A stretch of DNA of 18,546 nucleotides from Cruorifilaria tuberocauda (GCA_013365365.1 JABVXU010000832.1:1-18546); one strand, 5' to 3'. Counted from the stretch's first letter, positions 1 through 10,730 are shown. Translations and numbers: made by a program. The notes: a model not told the origin generated them from the letters alone.

Positions 1-175
1 TAATAATAATAATAATAATTCCTGAGAAAATAATGATGATAATTAATTAATAATAATAATAATATTTTAACGATAAAATAATGATAATTAATAACTGATA
101 ATAATAATAATAATAATTCCTGATAGCAATGAATTAATTAATAATAATAATAATAATTCCTGAGAAAATAATGAT
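1..175. repeat. Compound TAA microsatellite block
   Basis: Runs of TAA/AAT trinucleotides are interrupted by a recurring TTCCTGA segment (near 19, 117 and 157), twice followed by GAAAATAATGAT. The block therefore looks like a three-copy compound repeat rather than a simple microsatellite. It begins at the window edge, so its true length is unknown. No gene is visible in it. Confidence 0.85.
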
Positions 176-456
176 TGGAAAAGGATGAAGTAGGATGGCG
201 CAACGGACGCGTAAAGTAACCAATGCAATTTGGATGTGAGTGCACATGCACACCTAGAACTGGTCTACATTTTCCAACTAACTTGTAAATAACGCAGCTC
301 TGACGTCATGTGCCGGAGCAATATGCAATAGCAACGTCTTACACACATATACAATAATCGATTACACTCATCGTCTAAGATGTCACATCGATTTCACAGC
401 TCACTCGCTGCTATCGAGAACGCTCCTATACGATGCAGTAGACAGCTGCACTGGGA
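176..456. other. GC-richer unique island upstream of the tRNA gene
   Basis: This stretch is clearly less AT-rich than both flanks and contains no repeat or convincing open frame. It carries a perfect palindromic TGACGTCA at 301-308, the full cAMP-response-element core bound by CREB/ATF bZIP factors. It lies directly 5' of the tRNA-Arg gene. It may be flanking DNA of the Pol III gene or a promoter for an unseen Pol II unit. No TATA box or start site can be assigned. Confidence 0.4.
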
Positions 457-529
457 GGCCTCGTGGCGCAATGGATAACGCGTCGGTCTACGGAACCGAA
501 GATTGTAGGTTCGACTCCTGCCGAGGTCG
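457..529 (+). tRNA. tRNA-Arg (anticodon ACG)
   Basis: A full cloverleaf can be folded by eye over 73 nt without an intron. The acceptor stem pairs GGCCTCG (457-463) with CGAGGTC (522-528), including one G-U, and G529 is the discriminator. The D arm has GCG (466-468) with CGC (479-481) around an AATGGATAA loop. The anticodon stem TCGGT/ACCGA holds loop CTACGGA, giving anticodon ACG at 490-492. The T arm GTAGG/CCTGC carries the invariant TTCGA loop, which also forms the internal B-box promoter (GGTTCGACTCC). A34 would be expected to become inosine and read CGU, CGC and CGA. CCA is not encoded, as in eukaryotes. This should be a functional nuclear tRNA gene. Confidence 0.96.
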
Positions 530-540
530 AAAACATCACC

Positions 541-545
541 TTTTT
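541..545 (+). terminator. Pol III T-tract terminator of tRNA-Arg
   Basis: A run of five T residues starts 12 nt after the tRNA discriminator base. This is the usual RNA polymerase III stop signal at the usual distance and supports an active tRNA gene. Confidence 0.8.
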
Positions 546-623
546 AGCAGGATTAAATTATTTATTTGCTATATTTTGTTTAATAAATGAGTGAAATTTT
601 GAGTAAAGCATACATAGTATTGA

Positions 624-1075
624 TGTGTGCTGTAGTGAATTTATAATGATTTACAGTATTAAATAGCTTAATTTTTAAGTTGTACTGTAATAAATTTATG
701 TTTAGTTAACTTTTGAGTTGTACTGTAATGAATTTATGATAATTTACATTATTGATTAATTTTAGAGTTGTACTGTAATGAATTTATAATGATTTACATT
801 ACTGATTAATTTTAGAGTTGTACTGTAATGAATTATGATAATTTACAGTATTGGTTAGCTGACTTTTGAGTTGTACTGTAATGAATTTATAATGATTTTA
901 GAGTTGTACTGTAATGAATTATGATAATTTACAGTGTTGGTTAGCTAACTTTTGAGTTGTATTGTGATGAATTTATAATGATTTACATTACTGATTAATT
1001 TTAGAGTTGTACTGTAATGAATTATGATAATTTACAGTATTGATTAGCTAACTTTTGAGTTGTACCGTACTAATT
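624..1075. repeat. Minisatellite with alternating 50 and 53 bp units
   Basis: The core GTTGTACTGTAATGAAT begins at about 679, 717, 767, 817, 870, 903, 956, 1006 and 1059. A degenerate first copy starts near 624. Spacings are 38, 50, 50, 53, 33, 53, 50 and 53 bp. Units of about 50 bp end in a CTGATTAATTTTAGA-type tail. Units of 53 bp end in a GGTTAGCTAACTTTTGA-type tail. The two types alternate, so the working period is a dimer of about 103 bp. The 33 bp copy at 870-902 is an internally deleted first-type unit. It is non-coding. Confidence 0.9.
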
Positions 1076-1900
1076 TATGAAGAGTTATGTTATTAATTGG
1101 TTAACTTTTTAAAGTTGCTTCAAAGTTTTGTCAAGTTACTTTGAAGCTAGGCTTACAATTTTCAAATTTATCAGATTAGGTAATTTAAATTCATGAAACT
1201 CCTTAATTGCTATTTTGTCCATGATGGTGTTATGAAATTCATTTAATAGCAGCATAATGCAAGATAATAAGATGAAAAATTTAGTTGCGGAAGTGTTAAA
1301 GGTCAAATGAAACACTGATAATAATTAAAATAATAGTAATAAGAGTAGTGATAATAATGAAATATGGTTGATTGTTTGTATCGCTTTCTTCTGAAGTGAT
1401 AAAATCAATTTTGTCCATGATATCATCAAGCTACATATAAAAAAATTTTTTACTTCAATACTATCAATTTTTTTTGTGATTATAAGATTGTTAAATTCTA
1501 TTTATTAAGATGAAACTTTTTTTTTTTTGGAAGAACATTAGATAACTAGTAAGGATTTATCATTTAGTCAATTTTTTGATTTAAGTTTTTTTGATTTAAG
1601 CTCATTTTATGCTCTCAAAAGATGAAGTATTTGGCAAATCGTTGATTGCATGAAAATTTTATTCATTCAAAAAATGAATATTACACAGTCTTTAAGAGAA
1701 CTCAAAAATATTTAGCATTATAACTATTTTTTTTAATAAAAAAAATATCAGAAATGTTTAAAATGATAATATGGAATTTACGATAACAATGATAGTGAGT
1801 TCATGATAATATTTTGATTTATGATAACAACTTATAATAATGATAATAATAGTAATAATCATAACATGTATAGTGATTATATTATATTTTAATTGATACT
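1076..1900. other. AT-rich spacer without a gene
   Basis: No supported open frame, RNA gene or splice pattern is visible. The stretch contains homopolymer T and A runs (for example 1518-1528 and 1732-1745). It also has imperfect ATA/GATAAT microsatellite patches near 1316-1360 and 1760-1862. Confidence 0.6.
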
Positions 1901-3560
1901 TGAGATTGTTTAGTATTAATATGATTGATATTTTATCCTCTTCGCCAAGTAAGTCAATGTTACGTTAGATTTTGTTGCATTTTGATATCAAGTAATACCC
2001 AGAATACAACTTATCGATCACTTGAAATGCCTTTATCTAATACTATCAGTAGAACAGTCTTGCCTTTTGCATCTCACAGTACTAAACTTCAATTTTATAC
2101 ATTTTGTACAATTTCCTTGTTTTCTTTCTCAAAATGGTAATTCCTCTTGTCTACACACATCTTATCAGTTCTTTATTTCTTTTGATGGTTGTGTTGCGAG
2201 AAGTATCATTATAATAATACTTTCCTGGAATTTCTCATCGATCAATTTTTGTGCCCGTTGTTATCATCTCCAAGCCTTTTTTTTACGAAGTTTCTTTATT
2301 TGCCAATTTCAGCTCAGTATTTTCGTTCATTCTTCACTTGCCTTTTTCTCCTTCTGTGTAATACTTTTGTTTTTTTTTCTCTTTTAAATGACCAGTCCAT
2401 GCTGGTATTTCATTCATTTTTAGATTGTTCTTCATTTCAGGGGTCTTTTCGGGATATGGTCTGTTCACTAATTGTACTGTTTACAAATTAAAGAAAAGTT
2501 CAGTTTATCCGAAATGTAACTTTTTACTTTTATACCAAGAAGCAAGTTACATTCGTTTTGCAATCTTTATATTTTGTTTTATATTGCTGTTATAATGATT
2601 TTTATTCTTCTCCGGTTCTGCATATGTGGATTCCGTTTGAAACAGTTTGCCGGTTTTTCCCTCCTCAGAAATAATCGATTTGCAGTAATACTGTAAGTAT
2701 GATATGGAAATTGGTACTGGTGAACCAGTCTTCTTCTTTCATATTTGTTCTATAATACTACTACTTTCGATATTTCACTTCTTGTTGGACTTGCGTTCTT
2801 AAATTGGATCACATTTTTCTCTTCCACTACTAATGGGAATAATTGAAGTTTTTTAATGAGTTGGCAAAGGTATGCTGCTGTATCTATTCACCTTTCATGA
2901 TTTGAGAGTTCTGCAAGAAATAATTATCTAGTGATTGGGGATCTCGGAATTATGGAGATTTTTTCTAATACACACTTACAGATCGGATCGTATACTTTGA
3001 TGATTTTCTTTTATTACAAGTAGAATATTTCTCAATTGCAGAATCGGTGATAGAGTTTTCTATTTTGCTACACTTTTCGAATTTCAGTCAGTGTTTCATT
3101 CATTTTACAAATCACCTGTTCGTCATTATCAGTATTTCAGTAATTGTTACCAATCTTGCCAGTGCATAAGGGTTTGTATTTTTGGTGACGGTTAAGTGCA
3201 CTGTAATACTTACAACAATTCACTCACATTTCAAAAAGAAATCTTCACTGTATGTTACTTGTATTCAACTCAAATTCTGATATAAAAGCAATAAAGAATC
3301 TTAAAGTTGTTAAATAAATTTCATACATTTTATTCGTGAACATTGCATTTCCGCCTAGTTTTTCCTTCATCTTTTCAGACTTAGTTATTACTGATTGATC
3401 ACGGATTCTTCTGTTCATAACATTTATGGTTTAGTTAGCAGGATGGCTTAATTAAATGAAATAGTTGTTAGCTGACTAATTTGGAATAACATGAAATGCA
3501 TCATTTCTTTCGCTATAAATTTATCATTAATTTATTTCTGATAATTCCATTTTTCCATAC
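1901..3560. other. T-skewed (+ strand) region, no confirmed gene
   Basis: The + strand is strongly pyrimidine/T-rich throughout. Elsewhere in this window T-richness marks the sense strand of introns and untranslated regions, so a + strand transcript is possible. Long + strand open frames at 1925-2491 overlap one another in different frames and are rich in F, L, S and I. That is what T-rich sequence gives by chance. On the minus strand, short K/E-rich frames (for example about 2550-2692) reflect the lack of T-initial stop codons. I see no recognisable protein domain. Confidence 0.45.
3290..3295 (+). promoter_or_regulatory. Candidate poly(A) signal AATAAA
   Basis: A canonical hexamer lies in the T-skewed stretch, about 250 nt before the skew reverses. 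It would suit the 3' end of a + strand transcript. No coding exon has been found upstream, so this is weak and may be chance in AT-rich DNA. Confidence 0.2.
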
Positions 3561-4798
3561 GATACAAAAAGCAATTAATTAGAATAGTTGAATTACAATG
3601 AAATTAATCGTGATAAAGGAAGGCCCAATTTATGAATTAAACCTTGTATTTTATGCATCGATTCATGCCATTGTTCTAAATAATAAAAAAAACATTTTTA
3701 AGACTAATATGTCATGTTCTCATTGCTTGCAATCGTTGAAATCTAGCCGGAAATATGAATCCTAAAGGCATAGATCAACAAACAGTTAACAGTAATCTAA
3801 TTCGACGTATGTAAAAATCAAACACTGAAGAGAGATGTATTTCTTTGAAGCATAGTCGGGAAACAAGAAAAAATGCTGCACATTGAATAAGGCTATTACG
3901 CATAATCAAAATATGCTTAATATGCTACTAAGTACCTTATAAAAAAACAATAATTTTCGTTCCCTAATAATAAAACTAATTTTGGTTATCTAACAACAGT
4001 AATTCCAGCTAATTAAGGAAGACTTCGGATAATTAGAACACGACAAAAATGGTAAAGTTGGATTCCAAATAACAATCATAATATCATATGAATTATTAAA
4101 GAATTATAGTTGATCAAAGATTGATCAAGATCAAAGAATTAAGTTGAAACAGATGCAACTAGGCTTATAGTTTTCGACAGAGATGAGTTATAAGAAAAAA
4201 AAATCAGCACTTATTTGGAAATAGTGCGTTAAATTGTAACGATCAGCCTGTTATCATTTAAGCAAAAGGTGCCGATGGATAAATCGTGATATCCTTTAAC
4301 TAACGAAAGGTCTGTGCTCAAATTCTTGTTTAAAAAGCGTTTCATATTGGCCTATCAGACAACTAAGAATTAAAAAGAAAACATGAAAATTCATAGATTT
4401 GAATGCGATGAAAGTTCTTTATCTTTCCAGAAAGGCTTATTGGAGGTACATATTTACAATTCGCTAAAGAAAACAAGAAGTAATCTTATGTATTCGTCGT
4501 ACTTAGTAATCATTTCAAACAAATAACCATATTTTGCTGATTGTCCCTTACGAATTTGGAAATATCAAAAATTGATGCTCAAGGCTTAAATACAGAACAA
4601 AGTAAAGAAAAAAAACAGGAAATATCAGAGGGCCAAACATGGTTATTTATACATAATTATTTTATCCCATTAATCCGAAAAGCGCCCTGAAAACATATGC
4701 GGAAAGTATGGGAAATCATACGTCACATCGAATGGGCCAGCAGTTTCTGAACTGCTTGATCCTTTCACTAATTTCAATTCATGTTTATCTGGACCTTG
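3561..4798. other. A-rich (+ strand) intergenic region, no gene seen
   Basis: The + strand changes from T-rich to A-rich here, matching the skew of the minus-strand genes further right. Part of it could be the 3' flank or untranslated region of the PX-domain gene. No open frame, RNA fold or repeat that I can support is present before the tandem repeat at 4799. Confidence 0.5.
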
Positions 4799-4942
4799 GC
4801 AAAAGTCTAAAAAATATTATCTCCGATGCAGAAGCCTAAGAAATATTAAAATTATCTCGCAGCCAAAGCCTAAAAAATATTAAAATTATCTCCCTTGCAA
4901 AAACTTTAAAAATATTAAAATTATTTCGCTGGCAAAATTTTT
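4799..4942. repeat. About 35 bp tandem repeat behind the PX gene
   Basis: Units start at about 4799, 4828, 4862, 4897 and 4932, with periods of 29, 34, 35 and 35. The shared core is AAATATTAAAATTATCTC, preceded by a GCAAAAGCCTA-like segment. The first copy has lost five bases (TAAAA) of the core and the last is partial. It starts 66 bp past the stop codon of the PX-domain gene and is probably in its 3' untranslated region. Confidence 0.85.
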
Positions 4943-5008
4943 ATCTATAGTCAGTAGCATCTGAAAATAATAATATTAGACTGATCGGAAACAGACGCAC
5001 GAATTAGA

Positions 5009-6707
5009 TCAGGAATATTCATTATACATTGGACCATTGTTGCATCGCGAAAACTGATTGGGCTGTGCCTGCTGCGATAACGTAACATAGTAACAAGAAG
5101 GAAGAACGTAAGAAGGGTGTGTGGAAGGTGTTTGATTCATCATGGTCGCCGACATATTCATGTTATTTGCAGCGTTACAATCATGCGTATTCAATGCAGA
5201 ATCCTCGGGCATTGTTGTTGCCGGCATTTGATGACTTGTGAAGCAAAACTGTGTAGGTGGAGATAGTGGATCACCTTGCTCAGATATAAAGAGCAAACTG
5301 GAATCTTGACCCCTATATTGTGAGACATGAACTACATTGGTTCCAAATGATTCCCCATTTGAATGGAAGTGTTGAACGGGTTCCAAAGGGTCCTTATGAT
5401 TCAATGGCTTCTCAATTTCTAGTGCTTTCTGTAAAATATCATTTTAAAATCTTTGTTAAAATTTGAATTTTAGACGATCACGTGATAGCATATAAGATTC
5501 CAGTTTCCTATTTTCTACCTACATGTGATGAGCTCCATTATAAAGTGACAATATTGCGTCACTCGTAGCAGCTTCGCTTTAACCAAGTGTTTTTTTGCGT
5601 TACATTTACCTTTTAACTATCAATAATATAATAATATTTGAATTTGACGAGTAAGGGAATCCCATAAAAGACGAACCTCAAAATAATCTTGCAAAACTTT
5701 GCTCTGCCGGAGAACTGGATGAGCGAGCACGTAATTTAGGAACGTTGTTATCGATGACGTCCGTTCACCCACAATTTGGGCACTTTGATTTCCAAAAATA
5801 ACTGCTTCTGCAAACTGCGGGAATGAACCACGCAGATGCAACTGAAAAAAATGGAAAATTTTGATGAGATTCCTAAAAAAGCAAGATTGATGTACAACAG
5901 CCCGATAGACAAATATCCAGGGATATCAAGTACAATGTCTAGTAAAATGTTTCTGGTTTCTCCGCCTAAGTTCCTTTTGTGTGTATTATTGAGAAAAGTT
6001 TAAAAAAAAATTAATTTTAAGCTAGATAAAACACATCCTGAACAACGGAGTAGGGATTTGATGCTCAAAGCTTTGATATTAGAAAAGCTACTAAATTTAA
6101 AAACTGGTAGAGCACCAAGGAAATTCTACCTTTTTGTGCAAGTCAGCCAGTTGTTCCCAAAGACGTTTCACATCTCTAAAACGTGTCCACATATCAAAGC
6201 ATCGTATTTCCCCTACAAGGGAATTAGGTACCGCCTGCAAAATAAGCCAAAAGATAACAGTTGAAAACTAATCAAAGGACAATTAAATCAAAGATTATCC
6301 CCCTTTAATCTTAAAAATGTTCCCCATCACAGTCTTAGATGGAAGTTCTTTTGTTCAGTAATAGCAGCTGTATTGTATGTGCGATCATATCAGGATAAAA
6401 CCATCTCTATATATCCAAAAATTCTATAAGGCACTTCAAAATTTTGCATTCAGCTTATATAATCTCATTTAATGTTAACTGATTTTTAATTTAAAACTCT
6501 AAGGTATTTTTCATTAAGTAAAATTATATCAAGAAAAAAAGTACTTACACTAATTGACATTTGATATTCGATATGAGAAGCGAAGAAACTTGACATAGTG
6601 TTCGTAGAAACGATATCCATGTGGACAGCCCACTCAGAGGGATTTGTATAAAGGATGCGACCTAAATCGTTTCTGCAAGCGCTTGCATCCCTCAGTAATA
6701 CTGGCAT
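5009..6707 (-). CDS. PX-domain (sorting-nexin-like) protein, four exons
   Basis: Exons on the minus strand are 6707-6549, 6234-6130, 5841-5677 and 5428-5009. All introns are phase 0 with GT...AG ends, giving 282 residues. Residues about 26-145 read as a phosphoinositide-binding PX domain. They include W26, the YQMSIS strand, the WTRFRDVKRLW segment (69-79) in place of the usual R-Y-S-D-F, then FPQFAEAVIFG and VGERTSS. The end, FLNYVLAHPVLRQSKVLQDYF, is cut here only by naming its parts FLNYVLAHPV and LQDYFE. From memory the spacing is closest to SNX15 / RPS6KC1-type PX domains. PX proteins bind PI3P-rich endosomal membrane; that role here is inference. R71 is the expected phosphate-binding arginine, but the motif is divergent. 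The 139-residue tail is rich in N, Q, S, T and M, with no MIT or kinase domain. The ATG at 6707 follows a TTTTCTAG acceptor by 20 nt; an in-frame ATG at 6755 or an upstream exon is possible. Confidence 0.75.
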
Positions 6708-6745
6708 GACGTCCAATTGCGATTCTTCTAGAAAAGCAGAAACAG
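6708..6745 (-). other. Candidate splice / trans-splice acceptor for the PX gene
   Basis: Read on the minus strand, a pyrimidine tract CTGTTTCTGCTTTTCTAG ends at 6728. It is followed by a 20 nt leader and the ATG at 6707. This fits spliced-leader addition. It would also fit a phase 1 cis-intron, because the frame remains open through AAGAATCG. The two cannot be separated from sequence alone. Confidence 0.45.
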
Positions 6746-6759
6746 GTTCCTTCATTAGC

Positions 6760-7884
6760 AAAATTAAAAACCGTAGCAAATATTTTAATGCAGAAAAAGA
6801 TAACTATAGAACTCGCCTGAAACCTAATACAACTTAACATCAAGTGATATCTAAACTTTAAATCTTCGTTTTCATTATTCTTTGTTTACCACATGGCCAA
6901 ATTATTCAAACAAGAAAACGACATGAAATGAAAGTATTACAAGTACGTGAGGATCGAAGATGATGATGATGAATTTGCACAAACTGAATATGATTAAATA
7001 TTGCAAAACCTGAAATTATAGTCAATTTAAAAATACTAAATATTACAAATAATCAAAGCAAAATTTCAAATTAATCTTTTGTAATTAGTACTTTGGAAAC
7101 AGACACCATGAAACATTATGACAACACTGCGCATCTTCTGTAATTTATTTTCAAAAACAATACTGAGAAAAAACATCGCAAAATAATGCTACTATTTATT
7201 ATATAGTAATAAGAAATAGCCGAGAACCAAAAAATTGGCAACGCATGAAAGTAAAAACTGAGCAATATCCAAAATGAGGATTACAATGAAACTATTAAGA
7301 TCTTTATAATACAATAAATCTAATTTTGACAAATAATTAAATCACATTTGAATAAAATAATAGATAACCACATTCTATTTCCGCAAAAAGAAAAAAAATA
7401 GACAGCATGACATGACTGAAATAAAATAGGAACGGATGAAATATATACTTAATATATAACAAAGGTTGCAATACCAGTAACTATGTTAACACATATGCAA
7501 GAAACGTTAAGAAAAAAATAAGGAGACATAAACACTGAAAACAACACACAAATATAGTCATGCAGTGATCATATAATTGCCTATAATCTACGACAGAGAT
7601 ATGAATGATTCTTCAAACTCACTGTAACTAATATCATAATTTATTTTTATAAATTCAATTTTCAATAATTGAAAGACAGACAGTCTAATCATTTCAGCAA
7701 TGATACAGAATCAGATTATTACAATATTTACCTATTCTACAATTCTTGAGCAAAGCAATTACTTTTTTTTTGTGCATTAAAAGCCGCCTTTGCTTTTCCT
7801 ATTCGCCAAAATCAGTTAGAAAATCACCATTAATTGAATGGTATTGATTCTAACAAATTTGAAATTTTAATGATCATTGTTGAA
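6760..7884. other. 1.1 kb spacer between the NDUFS2 and PX genes
   Basis: It is A-rich on the + strand, as expected for untranslated or intergenic sequence of minus-strand genes. It contains a GATGATGAT patch near 6958-6970 and homopolymer runs. No coding exon is supported. The distance is long for a nematode operon spacer but does not exclude a shared pre-mRNA. Confidence 0.5.
7640..7645 (-). promoter_or_regulatory. Candidate poly(A) signal for NDUFS2
   Basis: TTTATT on the + strand is AATAAA on the minus strand, about 240 nt after the NDUFS2 stop codon. The position is reasonable, but such hexamers are frequent in sequence this AT-rich. Confidence 0.3.
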
Positions 7885-10702
7885 TTATCGATCAATTTCT
7901 CCGAAAACAAGATCCAGAGTACCAATAACAGCTACAACATCCGATATCATGGATAAGTGGCATATATCATCAATTGCAGCGAGGTGTGGAAATCTGAAAA
8001 TGCAAAAACAAACACCAGAAATATGCCTAGCAAAATAAACATCAGAATTTATAGAACTTCCCAAAAAAAAATACCCAGGTGATCGAGCAAAACATCGATA
8101 AGGTCTCGATTCACCTTGTGACACCAGATAAACACCGAATTCCCCTTTTGGGGCCTCAGTTGGAACATATGTAGCACCGGGTGGTACCTGGTAACCTTCG
8201 GTGAAATATTTAAAGTGGTGTATCAGCGATTCCATACTTTGCTGAAACATTATCATATAATCAATCAAATATCCGTGCGACCTAAGATAAATTTATTTAC
8301 TATTACGGTGTGATTAAAAGGAATTTTATATATAAAACAAAATCCAATTTCACCTTCATTTCAGCACGTTTAGGAGGAACCACTTTATGATCATCGATTT
8401 TGATTTCACCAGGCGGCATCTTATTTAAACATTGAAAGATAATTTTCAGACTTTCGCGCATCTCTTCCACTCGTATTAAATATCTGCAACGATAGCGAAA
8501 AAAAAAATGCAACATACAATACGGAGAGAATTTCGAATATGCTAGAAATTTTTACCTATCGTAACAGTCTCCTTTTATGCCGATAGGAACGTCGAAGTCA
8601 ACTTGATCATATGCATCATACGGCTGTGCTTTACGAATATCCCATTTAATACCAGATCCACGGAGCATAACACCAGAAAAGCCCCAAAGTAAAGCCTCCT
8701 CAGCTCTAACAAGTCCGATGTCTACAGTTCTTGACTAAACACATTAAGAAATTAAATGTAATAATCACAAATCTTATATATTTTTACAGTTTAAATACTG
8801 GGAAAAAAGACAAAAATGAGTGTTTTCGACGGTATACAAACAATTTACAAAATATCAGTTCTCTTACTGAGAAAAAATTACCGTAAAGATACGGTTGTCT
8901 GTTAGCAAATCTTCCATCATATCCAATCTTTGCGGAAACCGCACTGCCCAGTCGTATACATCATCCATCCAACCAAGTGGCAAATCCCATGCAACACCTC
9001 CTGGACGTATGTAATTTGAATGCATCCTAGCTCCGCATACCCTTTCACTGAAATTTGGTGATCATAACGATGTTACAAATGAAACTTGAAATCTGAAACC
9101 ACAAAAAATTAGTGACTGCAACTTTATAGAACAGTCTGCTATGTTAGAAATGTGCAGAAGTAAAATCAGGAAAAAAAGCAAAATGCATCACAGCTTATCA
9201 CAGTAGAACTTCAATCTTAAGGTGCTCTAAAGCCTGCAGTTACAGGTTCTCGAAAACTATATAAAAGAAAAACAAAAACAAAGCTGACCTGAATTAAAAA
9301 ATTAAAACTTACGCAAACTCAAACATTTTCTCACGTTCCTCAAACATCCAAAATAAAGGCGTCATTGCACCAATATCCAAAGCATGTGTTGTAACACCCA
9401 TTAAGTGATTCTGTATACGAGTCAACTCATTCATCAGAGCTGCAAATAATATTACCTGATCGTAAGCATGAATGTTAATTAGAATAAAGGGTTATAACAG
9501 TGGTGAAATCGCTGGTAATCTCATTGGTTCATTAGTAAAATAAGGATATATGTGGGAGAAAAATTATTTTATACAATGAAAATCAAGATTTAAGACAAAT
9601 AGAGTGCTTGATTCGAAATTCGAAAATCTAATAATAATACTTAATTGATCTATACTGATTTATATGATCTAAAAAAGCTATCTTCAAGATTTGAGAAGAA
9701 TAAAATTTCAGATAATACAATGCCTATTCATTAAACAGTAATCAACAAGAAAAAACTGCAAATTCCTTTAGTAAAAGAGACTTCTAATAAATTTTGCTCT
9801 TGGCGGAATATCGACTCCTAATAATTTCTCAACAGCAAGTGCAAATGCCGTTTCGTTGCACATCATCGATACATAATCCATGCGATCGAAATATGGTACT
9901 GCTTGAGTATAAGTCTTGTATTCAATCAGTTTTTCTGTAGCACGATGTAAAAGACCAATATGTGGAGTTGCTTTCATTACCATCTAAAAATAAAGATATA
10001 TGCTATTAAAAATCCCAGTTTGGATTCAGAATACAATCAAGATGCAATAACTTGAAACATAATTTTTCAAAAACGAAAATACTTATCAGATTAAAGAAAA
10101 TGTCAGTTTCTAAAAAAATTAATTCGCTGTTTAGCATTAGAAAAATCTTCAATAAAATTTAAATCGACACTTGAACTTAAATCGAAATATCAACATACTT
10201 CATGGTCCAATTCAAGCACAAGACGAAGAACTCCATGAGCAGCCGGATGCTGTGGTCCAAAGTTCAATAAGTAATAATGCAATGGCTTCTCATGCAGCTC
10301 ACCTATATCAGCCAGAACTGGCTTCTGGCTTAATTCCTCGAATACTTTATCAATTCCAACATTCTTTTCATACTCCGTCGGTTTTGGCATCCATATATGT
10401 CCAATGACACTTGCTTTCTGAAAAATGAATGTAACAAATGAAGACTTTATATATATAAACTTCGAAAATGCTCCATAAACGTTTAAACTCCTCTCAACAA
10501 ATCTAAATGATATCCAGTTCTCTTTTGTATTCAAAAGCCTCTCGCCAAATTCCCCTTAAAATAAAATGACCTTAAATTCACGCATAAATTTAGCATCAGG
10601 AAACCATATATTATGCGAACCACGTTTTCCAAATAATAAAGTATTTGGTACTGATCGAGTTATTTGCGCCAGTATGAATTTAGCTTGCCCCACTGCATTC
10701 AT
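7885..10702 (-). CDS. NDUFS2: NADH:ubiquinone oxidoreductase 49 kDa core subunit (NDUFS2 / GAS-1), nine exons
   Basis: Exons on the minus strand: 10702-10571, 10417-10199, 9983-9782, 9439-9313, 9047-8882, 8734-8556, 8483-8354, 8241-8075 and 7993-7885. All introns have GT...AG ends and compatible phases. The product is 476 residues, close to the usual 460-480. This complex I peripheral-arm subunit, with the PSST subunit, forms the ubiquinone pocket facing cluster N2 in the mitochondrial matrix. Residues 1-44 start MNAVGQAKF and are basic with no acid before D35, as in a mitochondrial presequence. [11 protein letters not shown] (96-106) carries the quinone-site histidine H105. [12 protein letters not shown] (129-140) matches the 49 kDa signature. 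[11 protein letters not shown] (148-158) holds Y154, the expected quinone-headgroup tyrosine. [34 protein letters not shown] and the end VFGEIDR are all conserved. No key residue is missing. Identification rests on family knowledge, not on a search. Confidence 0.97.
7994..8074 (-). other. NDUFS2: Stop-free 81 nt intron of NDUFS2
   Basis: The last NDUFS2 intron splits the glycine codon of SPG/FPHLAAI. It runs from GTATTT to TTTTCAG and is exactly 27 codons long with no stop in the gene's frame. Retention would insert 27 mostly hydrophobic residues into a highly conserved C-terminal region where the family has none, so I treat it as an intron. Confidence 0.85.
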
Positions 10703-10730
10703 TTTTCAGCTGAACCCTCTGTAATCAATT
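10703..10730 (-). other. NDUFS2: Candidate spliced-leader acceptor and short leader of NDUFS2
   Basis: Read on the minus strand, TTGATTACAG ends at 10719, followed by a 16 nt leader and the first ATG of the NDUFS2 frame. This arrangement is typical of spliced-leader trans-splicing in nematodes. The pyrimidine tract is weak, and an untranslated first exon upstream is an alternative. Confidence 0.4.

Noticed and set aside
1925..2491. Three overlapping + strand open frames of up to 121 codons
   Set aside because: They lie in different frames, are dominated by F, L, S and I from T-rich DNA, and show no domain or splice signals.
4001..4015. GTAATTCCAGCT, identical to a universal 18S rRNA core
   Set aside because: The flanking bases do not match rRNA on either side; a 12-base chance match.
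6058..6264. + strand open frame of 68 codons
   Set aside because: It is antisense to the second PX exon and its intron ends.
10171..10407. + strand open frame of 78 codons
   Set aside because: It is antisense to the NDUFS2 second exon, whose protein is unmistakable.
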